A stretch of DNA of 64,000 nucleotides from Bacteroidales bacterium. Its GTDB lineage: Bacteria > Bacteroidota > Bacteroidia > Bacteroidales > Salinivirgaceae. This document shows, in pieces, positions 57,086 to 64,000 of this stretch. The DNA lies in the NCBI GenBank assembly GCA_012519055.1, contig JAAYQU010000047.1:1-64000 (forward strand), given 5' to 3'. Numbering within the stretch: position 1 is the first letter of the stretch; each line of letters starts with the position of its first letter. A program made the translations under genes and the position numbers. The notes below the pieces were generated by a model. That model ran no database searches. It was not told the origin of the DNA and saw only the letters and a list, made by a program, of their open reading frames with translations.

Positions 57086-59758
57086 ATGAAACCATTTTTC
57101 AACCAAAGTGCGGAAGAAACGTTAGCACAATTTAACGTAACTACCGACAGTGGGCTATCTTTGTCCGAAGCCCAAAGAATCCTCAAAGAAAAAGGACCAA
57201 ATCAATTAGTTTCAAAAAAACAAAAGTCTCTTACTATCATATTCTTAAGTCAATTTAAGAGTAGTATGGTTCTTATTCTGATTATTGCCGCTATAGTTTC
57301 TGCGTTTATCGGGATAAAAGAGGGAGAAGGAATTACCGAAGCCGTTATAATTTTAGCTATCCTATTTGTAAACGCCATAATTGGCACGTGGCAAGAGAAA
57401 AAGGCGCAGTCGTCTCTTGAGGCATTGAATCGAATGAGTTCCCCACACTCAAAGGTGTTACGTGATGGCTCAGTTTACGAAGTTGTTTCTACAGAAATAG
57501 TTCCCGGCGATATTGTTGTACTTGACACAGGCGACATTATCCCCGCTGATATGCGACTGATAGAGGCATTTAACCTAAAAATACAAGAATCAGCCCTTAC
57601 CGGTGAGTCGGTTCCTGTGGAGAAAAATACAGAAACGATAACATCGAGCAAAATTCCATTAGGCGATCACCATAATATGGCATTTTCAACTAGCATTGTT
57701 ACTTATGGACGTGGAAAAGGCGTAGTCGTAGGAACCGGAATGGATACCGAAGTAGGGAAAATCGCTCACATGTTGCAAAGCACGCAACAGACAGAAACTC
57801 CAATGAGCAAACGTTTAGAGCAACTAGGTAAAGCTCTAGGATATGTGGCACTTGCAATCTGTTTGCTAATTTTCGGAGTGGGAATACTCTACGGAAATAA
57901 TTGGCTTGAAATGTTTATGATAGCTGTAAGCTTAGCAGTAGCTGCTATTCCTGAGGGATTGCAAATTGTTTCTACTATTGTATTGGCATTTGGTGTACAA
58001 CGGCTGGTAAAACTAAACGCCATTGTGCGTACATTGCCTTCAGTAGAGACCTTGGGCAGTACTACAGTTATATGTTCAGACAAAACGGGAACACTCACTC
58101 AAAACAAAATGACAGTAGTTGAAGGTTGGACAAACGGGAATATACTCGATTTTAGAAATACAAATTTCCCCAAAGAATTGAGGAACAATGAAAAAGCACT
58201 TATCAACTCTATACTTTTATGTACAGACGCACATTTAAAAATTGATGCAGATGGTGAACATCAAACAACTGGAGACCCTACAGAAACAGCTATTATAGAT
58301 ATTGCTCTTGATTTACAAATCAATAAAAATGATTTGGAACGTAAATATCCCCGCGTGGCAGAAATTCCTTTCGATTCCGACAGAAAGCGTATGGCTACCA
58401 TAAATATGATTGGAAACGGAAAATTGCAAGTGAATGTAAAAGGCGGACTAGATGAAGTACTAAACGTTACTACTCATATACTTAAGCATGGAAATGTGCA
58501 ACCTATAACCAATGAAGATATTTCCATTGTAAGAAAGGAAAATGAACGTATGGCGAAATCTGCTTTGCGGGTTTTATCTGTGGCTTACAAAGAAGTAGAG
58601 AACGTGCCAGCCGAATTAAGCGCTGAAACAGTAGAAAACTCCCTTATTTTTGTAGGATTAATTGGAATGATTGACCCTGCCCGCCCCGAAGTAATAGAGG
58701 CAATAAATAAATGCGAAACCGCAGGCATTAAACCTGTTATGATTACAGGTGACCATAAAGTTACAGCTGTAGCAATTGCCCAAGAAATAGGGATTTACAA
58801 AGAAGGTGATAAGTCGATTACCGGAGTGATGTTGCAAGAGATGTCAGATGAGGAGCTTCGCCGTGATGTTGAAAAGTGTTCTGTTTATGCTCGCGTAGCA
58901 CCCGAACATAAAGTGCGTATTGTACGAGCATGGCAGTCGCACGGTAACATAGTGGCAATGACAGGAGACGGAGTAAACGACGCACCCGCCTTAAAACAAG
59001 CTGACATTGGCGTGGCAATGGGGGTAGTAGGCACCGAAGTTGCTAAAGATGCTGCAGACGTGGTGTTAACAGACGACAACTTCGCCACTATTGTTGATGC
59101 TGTTGAGGAAGGTAGGCGCATTTATGACAATATCCTCAAAGCTATTCAGTTTTTACTTTCGGCAAATGTAGGCGAAGTGTTGCTTATTTTTGTAGCCTCT
59201 ATTTTCAATATCGGAAATCCGTTAACACCTATTATGATTTTATGGGTAAACCTTGTTACTGATAGTTTACCAGCGTTAGCTCTTAGTATGGATCCAGCAG
59301 AAAAGGATATTATGACACGTCGTCCGCGAAACCCAAAACAGGGATTTTTTACCAAAGGTATGACCTGGCGTATTTTCTATCAAGGTATAACCATTGGATT
59401 AATTTCACTTTTCGCATACTTTGTGGGCTACCACGATGGCGGACAACAACTCGGACAAACAATGGCATTCAGTGTATTGGCGTTCTCTCAACTTATTCAC
59501 GTACGCAATTTGCACTCAAACAAACTTTCATCTTTCCGTACAAGCATATTCAGCAATTCTATGCTGTTGTTTGCTATTTTGGCATCGACAGCGTTAATGT
59601 TAGCTGTATTGTTTATTCCCCCGTTCCGTACTGCTTTTAGCTTAGCTGTAATGGATACAACTCACTGGCTATATGTTATTGTACTTTCATTTGTTCCTAT
59701 TTTAATTGTAGAAATTACTAAGTTGCTAAAAATAAATTACTTTAAAAACGAATATTAA
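57086..59758 (+). CDS. P-type ATPase, Ca2+-transporting type (PII)
   Basis: The 890-residue ATPase pumps cations using a phospho-aspartate cycle. Landmarks: TGES at 172-175, phosphorylated D332 in CSDKTGTLT, MTGDH and GDGVNDAPALKQADIG, and about ten membrane segments. The M4 motif AAIPEGLQ and the overall length fit SERCA/PMCA-like Ca2+ pumps; Mn2+ or other divalent cations cannot be excluded. There is no N-terminal metal-binding domain. It is followed by a terminator shared with the convergent barrel-protein gene. Confidence 0.92.
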   Translation: MKPFFNQSAEETLAQFNVTTDSGLSLSEAQRILKEKGPNQLVSKKQKSLTIIFLSQFKSSMVLILIIAAIVSAFIGIKEGEGITEAVIILAILFVNAIIGTWQEKKAQSSLEALNRMSSPHSKVLRDGSVYEVVSTEIVPGDIVVLDTGDIIPADMRLIEAFNLKIQESALTGESVPVEKNTETITSSKIPLGDHHNMAFSTSIVTYGRGKGVVVGTGMDTEVGKIAHMLQSTQQTETPMSKRLEQLGKALGYVALAICLLIFGVGILYGNNWLEMFMIAVSLAVAAIPEGLQIVSTIVLAFGVQRLVKLNAIVRTLPSVETLGSTTVICSDKTGTLTQNKMTVVEGWTNGNILDFRNTNFPKELRNNEKALINSILLCTDAHLKIDADGEHQTTGDPTETAIIDIALDLQINKNDLERKYPRVAEIPFDSDRKRMATINMIGNGKLQVNVKGGLDEVLNVTTHILKHGNVQPITNEDISIVRKENERMAKSALRVLSVAYKEVENVPAELSAETVENSLIFVGLIGMIDPARPEVIEAINKCETAGIKPVMITGDHKVTAVAIAQEIGIYKEGDKSITGVMLQEMSDEELRRDVEKCSVYARVAPEHKVRIVRAWQSHGNIVAMTGDGVNDAPALKQADIGVAMGVVGTEVAKDAADVVLTDDNFATIVDAVEEGRRIYDNILKAIQFLLSANVGEVLLIFVASIFNIGNPLTPIMILWVNLVTDSLPALALSMDPAEKDIMTRRPRNPKQGFFTKGMTWRIFYQGITIGLISLFAYFVGYHDGGQQLGQTMAFSVLAFSQLIHVRNLHSNKLSSFRTSIFSNSMLLFAILASTALMLAVLFIPPFRTAFSLAVMDTTHWLYVIVLSFVPILIVEITKLLKINYFKNEY

Positions 59759-59830
59759 TTTTTTTGAAAAATTTATCTCTCCCCCCCTATCACTCTTGTT
59801 TCTGCGGCACAAACATAGAAAAAAAGAATA

Positions 59831-59870
59831 AAAAAGAACGAACTGCCATTTATAGAAGTTCGTTCTTTTT
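59831..59870. terminator. Bidirectional terminator between P-ATPase and barrel-protein gene
   Basis: A perfect 14-bp stem AAAAAGAACGAACT / AGTTCGTTCTTTTT with a 12-base loop between convergent genes. Confidence 0.92.
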
Positions 59871-59899
59871 ATGAAAATATATCTAATTACAAAATTTTT

Positions 59900-60568
59900 C
59901 TAGAATGCAAAACCAAGAGTTACATAAAGCTGGTTGTTTTTGAGTATAAAGTTATTGTTCGTATTCGAATTTGTATTACGGTTTAACAATCCCCAATCGT
60001 AACCAACGCGAAACATAGTATTGTTGTATTTAATGCCAAGGCCAGGACCCACTGCAAGGTTAAAACGAGAGTAGTCTGTATCCTTGAATAGGTCTGTTTC
60101 TGTTTTTACTGGATCTCCTTGCTCTTCACCGTTTACAATAGCAATTACTTTGTTTTTTGTTTTGCCTGCTACGTCAAAAATAAAATTAGGACCTACATAA
60201 CCAAACAATCTAAAATCGTTTGTTAAGTTAATTCCTAATTCAAGACGAATAGGAATATCAAGTGCGTGAAACGTCGTAGTGATATCTGTTTTTGATACTG
60301 GTAGGTTAATTTCATCATGCTTGAATAGGAATTGATAATTCAATCCGGCGTTGATTCCCAACATATCGCTAAATTCGTGTGAATAAGATATACCTAAGGT
60401 AAAACCGTTGTAATTAGTTGTTCCAATACTTGTGTTATTGTTAAGTTTCGTAGTTTGCATACGTGTGTCGTTTAGATAGCCCACGTTAAAACTCATTTGT
60501 GCCATTACATTAGCAGTCAATACTACTGCAGTTACCATAACTGCCATTTTTTTAAAATTTAATTTCAT
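59900..60568 (-). CDS. Outer-membrane beta-barrel protein (porin family, OMP_b-brl_2)
   Basis: The 222-residue protein has a signal peptide (to about residue 23, VMAQ). Eight or so amphipathic strands end with the aromatic C terminus LYVTLGFAF, typical of barrel recognition. Motifs such as LNYQFLFK and GPGLGIKYNNTMFRVGYDWG match Bacteroidetes outer-membrane barrels of the PF13568 type. Specificity is unknown. The upstream 255-base gap is shared with the divergent TonB receptor. Confidence 0.85.
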   Translation of the reverse strand: MKLNFKKMAVMVTAVVLTANVMAQMSFNVGYLNDTRMQTTKLNNNTSIGTTNYNGFTLGISYSHEFSDMLGINAGLNYQFLFKHDEINLPVSKTDITTTFHALDIPIRLELGINLTNDFRLFGYVGPNFIFDVAGKTKNKVIAIVNGEEQGDPVKTETDLFKDTDYSRFNLAVGPGLGIKYNNTMFRVGYDWGLLNRNTNSNTNNNFILKNNQLYVTLGFAF

Positions 60569-60823
60569 CGTATTTCTAATTTTTGGTTAATATAATATGT
60601 TCAATATTCACAATTTAGTAACAATAAGCCTCTTAAAATATAAAGATAATAATTTTTACACACTTTTATGAAAAAAGGTTAAAAATATTTGTATCAAATT
60701 TTCATTACAAAACTTTAACATAGTCTTAACTAAGTGTCAATGATTGCTTGAAAAACTATCAGCTATTTTTGAACGCTAATTTCTAACTTTTATATAGACA
60801 TTAAACTGATTAAATATTAAAGC

Positions 60824-63205
60824 ATGAAAATAACATTTACACTTTTGTTTACATTTTTTTTGACACTTGGTACAATTGCACAAGAACAACTCACACAAAC
60901 TGTCAGAGGGAGTGTTTCTTCAACAGATCCCGATAGTGAAATTTTTAACGCATCAATCATAGTGGTAGGGAGTAGTCCACTAATTGGTACAGTTACAGAT
61001 ATCAATAATGAGTTCTCACTTAAAGTACCAACAGGAAGACAGGTGATTGAAGTTCGTTGTATGGGATTTGAAACCAAACAATTTGATGTGCTCGTTACCT
61101 CCGGGCGCGAAGTCATTATTGATGTTGTTTTGCACCCTTCTTCTGTTCAATTGAAAGGCGTTGAAATTGTCGCTCAATATGACAAAAGTAAACCTATCAA
61201 CAATTTAAGTTATGCAGGAGCAAGAAGTTTTAGTGTTGAAGAAACCTATCGTTTTGCAAGCTCATTAGGCGACCCAGCACGTATGGTTCGCAGTTTTGCA
61301 GGTGTAACACCCGTTAACGATGCTAGAAACGATATCATAATTCGCGGAAACTCTTCTATTGGCGTACAGTGGATTATAGATGGCATCGAAATAGCCAACC
61401 CAAATCACTTTAATGCGGGTGTGGGTATGACAGGCGGACAAGTAACACTATTAAATACTAATCTCCTTTCAAACTCCGATTTTCATCTAAGTGCATGGCC
61501 TGCCCCATACGGAAATGCTTTATCCGGTATTTTCGACTTAAATATGAGAAACGGAAACAATCAAAAACGAGAATTTTGGTTGCAATTGGGTTATAATGGT
61601 GTAGAAGCTGGTGCGGAAGGGTATTTCTCCAAAAAAAGCAAATCCAGTTATTTGATATCGTACCGATATTCTATTCCTGATTTAATGAAAAAAATGGGCA
61701 TGGAAATTCCCTTTGTACCAAAATATCAAGATTTAACCTTCAAAACAGATTTTAAACTAAATGATAAAAATTCGTTATCTGTTATAGGAATTTGGGGTGC
61801 AAGTAATATTGATTTTGACATTGATGAAGGCATGTTGGAGTTTTTAGATATGAGTGATTTTGAAGCAACCTTTTTCCAACAAATTGAAGTAAACTCTTTA
61901 TCTTATATACTTGGAGGAACTCATAAAGTAAAATTTTCACCCAAAACTGAGCTGAAAAACACAGTCTCTTTTGTAAGAAGTGACACCCGAATGCTTGTAG
62001 ATACTATGAACAGGTATGATGGATCGGGATGGCAAATAGTTTGGCACGAAAACGCAATTGAAAATAAATATTCGGCGTATTCCGAACTAACTCATCGATT
62101 TTCCTATCACTCACGGATTATTGGTGGATTAAAATATGACTTGTATGACTTTAATTATCTTGAGAAAGCAGACAAAACATATTTTCAAAATGGAATTGTA
62201 ACAGATGAAAATGGGGAGTTTAATCTGTTACGTGCCTATGCACAATATGTACACAATTTGTCTTCAGGTTTTTCTATTACAGGAGGGGTTTTTGGCATGT
62301 ATAAGACCCTTAACGACAGATATAGTATCGAACCTCGAGGAGGAGTTAAATATACGCCATCGCAAAATCATACCTTTGCCTTATCGGGTGGATTATATAG
62401 CCAAATGCAACCACGTACGTTCTATTTTATCAAAACACCAACTCCAAACGGAATTGAATATACAAACAAAAATCTCGACTTTTCCCGAAGTGCACAATTA
62501 GACATGTTTTACGACTGGGCTTTTGCATCTAACTGGCATACAAAAGTTGAAGTATACTATCAACACTTGTATAGTATTCCTGTAAAAAATGATCCCAATA
62601 CTTGTTGGACTATGCTACAAGCAGGAGGTGCGGGAGACAACTATATACAAAGAGAGGATAGCTTAGTTAGCAAAGGAACCGGAAGAAACTATGGAGTAGA
62701 GTTTACGATAGAAAAGTTTCTTAGCAAAAATTTTTATATGCTGTTTAATACCACTTTATACAATTCGACATATACCAACGGCTTTAACGACACACGATGG
62801 CGAACAATTTTTGATGGAAGATTTCTGATGAACTTAGCAGCTGGATATGAATTTAATTTGAAAAACAACTGGACTTTTTTTACTGATTTAAGAGGCTCGT
62901 GGGCAGGCGGAACCCGCTATACGCCTATCTTAACACAAGAGTCACATTTAGCAGGTTACATCATATTTGATAACAGTCGGAATAACTCTTTAAAATTAAA
63001 AGATTATTTTAGAGTTGATTTACGTTTTGGATATCGTAAAAATCACAAACGCTTTACAGAAGAGTTAGCAATTGACTTACAAAACGCTACAAACAGAAGA
63101 AATGTTATGGGACTATCGTATGATGTGAAAAAACAGAAATATGTTGAAGCGCTTCTTCCGGGCATTATGCCAATGGTTACATATAAGGTCTATTTCTCTC
63201 TATAA
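60824..63205 (+). CDS. TonB-dependent receptor with N-terminal CarboxypepD-like domain
   Basis: The 793-residue outer-membrane receptor has a signal peptide (about 1-19), a carboxypeptidase-regulatory-like domain at about 26-108 (VRGSVSSTDPDSEIFNASI, GTVTDINNEFSL), a plug (about 120-240; FAGVTPVNDARNDIIIRGNS, WIIDGIEIANPNHF) and a barrel ending VTYKVYFSL. It is shorter than SusC proteins and has no SusD partner, so it is not a polysaccharide locus member. A substrate cannot be named. Promoter-like TTTG is at 60768-60771, with only a weak -7 box. Confidence 0.9.
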   Translation: MKITFTLLFTFFLTLGTIAQEQLTQTVRGSVSSTDPDSEIFNASIIVVGSSPLIGTVTDINNEFSLKVPTGRQVIEVRCMGFETKQFDVLVTSGREVIIDVVLHPSSVQLKGVEIVAQYDKSKPINNLSYAGARSFSVEETYRFASSLGDPARMVRSFAGVTPVNDARNDIIIRGNSSIGVQWIIDGIEIANPNHFNAGVGMTGGQVTLLNTNLLSNSDFHLSAWPAPYGNALSGIFDLNMRNGNNQKREFWLQLGYNGVEAGAEGYFSKKSKSSYLISYRYSIPDLMKKMGMEIPFVPKYQDLTFKTDFKLNDKNSLSVIGIWGASNIDFDIDEGMLEFLDMSDFEATFFQQIEVNSLSYILGGTHKVKFSPKTELKNTVSFVRSDTRMLVDTMNRYDGSGWQIVWHENAIENKYSAYSELTHRFSYHSRIIGGLKYDLYDFNYLEKADKTYFQNGIVTDENGEFNLLRAYAQYVHNLSSGFSITGGVFGMYKTLNDRYSIEPRGGVKYTPSQNHTFALSGGLYSQMQPRTFYFIKTPTPNGIEYTNKNLDFSRSAQLDMFYDWAFASNWHTKVEVYYQHLYSIPVKNDPNTCWTMLQAGGAGDNYIQREDSLVSKGTGRNYGVEFTIEKFLSKNFYMLFNTTLYNSTYTNGFNDTRWRTIFDGRFLMNLAAGYEFNLKNNWTFFTDLRGSWAGGTRYTPILTQESHLAGYIIFDNSRNNSLKLKDYFRVDLRFGYRKNHKRFTEELAIDLQNATNRRNVMGLSYDVKKQKYVEALLPGIMPMVTYKVYFSL

Positions 63206-63322
63206 TAATTTAATAAACATTTAAAGTTAAAACCCGCTATTGTTCAAATATACTAACAGCTGATTAAAGGTAAGTTTGATTTTAAAACTTCGAGAAGATA
63301 ATAATGAAAATATAAAAACAAT

Positions 63323-63357
63323 AAAGCCAACTGTATTATAATTAACTAGTTGGCTTT
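63323..63357. terminator. Hairpin of the AAAGCCAACT family
   Basis: AAAGCCAACT / AGTTGGCTTT with a 15-base loop, 118 bases after the receptor stop. It has the same stem as the hairpins at 19177-19208 and 19955-19984, so it is a dispersed terminator-like repeat. Confidence 0.7.
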
Positions 63358-63471
63358 GATTTATTGATTTTTGAATTTCACTATTTATATATCAAAATAA
63401 TACTTTAATTTTAACATCATCGTAACAACTTATTATTTATTTTGTATTAAAGTCAAAAATTATTTAAGAAA

Positions 63472-64000
63472 ATGTTTTTAAAACTATTAAGGCACAACTG
63501 GCTTAAAGGTGTTCGCTCGCCGGGATTCTATAAAAATTTAGCTATGAACATATTTATTGGGTTGGTAGCAATCTATTTTCTCTCGATCTTTGTAATCTTA
63601 GGTTTCTTACTTCCCCAAATATTGCAGGAAATAGCTCCCGAAACAAGCCCTGTTCACGCATTTAACGGAATACTCGTATTTGTGGTGCCTATAATATTAT
63701 TCATTCGTTTTTGGTTTCAACCGCTAAGTTCCATTAACATACAAAGCTACCAGCTGTACCCTATTAAACGAAGCATACTTATAAACTATCTGTTAATTAA
63801 ACCGCTACTCAATCCCGTAAATTATATTTCGCTCTGTTTCGCAATACCATTTGCTTTAAGTGGAGTTGCTCCCATACTTGGTAATGATACGGCATTTCGA
63901 TTTGTTTTGATTACTATTTTCCTTATTTGGTTTAATACACTTTTTGCCTCTTTCTTGAAACGAAAGTATGGAGCAAACATCGTAGGGATACTCGCATTTA
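63472..64000 (+). CDS. DUF5687-like ABC-2 type membrane protein (partial, runs off the window)
   Basis: From ATG 63472 the frame stays open to the window end (176 codons). It begins MFLKLLRHNWLKGVRSPGFY and has at least four hydrophobic segments (LVAIYFLSIFVILGFLLP, GILVFVVPIILFIRFWF, and others). YQLYPIKRSILINYLLIKP is the pattern of DUF5687 permease-like proteins of Bacteroidetes, which are usually followed by an ABC ATPase gene. A one-mismatch TAnnTTTG box is at 63437-63444. Confidence 0.75.
   Translation, partial: MFLKLLRHNWLKGVRSPGFYKNLAMNIFIGLVAIYFLSIFVILGFLLPQILQEIAPETSPVHAFNGILVFVVPIILFIRFWFQPLSSINIQSYQLYPIKRSILINYLLIKPLLNPVNYISLCFAIPFALSGVAPILGNDTAFRFVLITIFLIWFNTLFASFLKRKYGANIVGILAF

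Overview
The window looks like one chromosomal segment of a low-GC Bacteroidetes, probably an anaerobic or microaerobic member of Bacteroidia. Reasons: the gene order RseC-like, rnfB-C-D-G-E-A; the block cinA, rpmB, rpmG, a 52-codon DUF4295/bL38 gene, ftsY, rimO; a Bacteroidetes-type LptD; FISUMP and T9SS-sorting proteins; GH92 and GH2 lipoproteins; and -7 promoter boxes of the TAnnTTTG type. I found no rRNA, tRNA or CRISPR array.

Layout. 1-1.1 kb: an AbiE-like toxin/antitoxin pair. 1.4-6.9 kb: the Rnf ferredoxin:NAD oxidoreductase operon, then a small TPR gene. 7.6-11.4 kb: a LysM plus periplasmic-binding-fold protein, 3-methyladenine glycosylase and a lone KilA-N gene. 11.5-17.5 kb: a mannoside pair (GH2 beta-mannosidase, GH92 alpha-mannosidase). 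17.5-19.8 kb: exported FISUMP, T9SS and hypothetical proteins on the minus strand. 20-21.2 kb: a ChaN-like protein and a 243-bp relic of a REP-type transposon. 21.2-30.4 kb, minus strand: a DUF6340-like lipoprotein, a VWA membrane protein, fabG, map, dnaA, an MCE/MlaD protein and a cell-wall amidase. 30.5-46.3 kb, plus strand: lptD, a DUF2179 protein, cinA, ribosomal genes, ftsY, two unexplained small genes, rimO, three FKBP-type proteins with about seven domains, uvrA and an AlaX-like editing protein. 46.5-55.8 kb, minus strand: an apparent six-gene operon prmA, a 1521-residue exported protein, rsmE, DUF4159, GT9, cls. 56.2-64 kb: a small lipoprotein, a Ca-type P-ATPase, an outer-membrane barrel, a TonB-dependent receptor and the start of a DUF5687-like membrane protein.

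Most genes are ordinary housekeeping and envelope functions. The unusual material is mostly in the gaps: degenerate tandem repeats with a strict 7-bp period (several unrelated unit families, 34 units in one cluster at 35754-36100), heptad arrays that start exactly at or across stop codons, dispersed short palindromes, a decayed RAYT-type element, and structured leaders. The least understood protein is the 1521-residue exported protein between prmA and rsmE. No complete new defence or biosynthetic system is evident.
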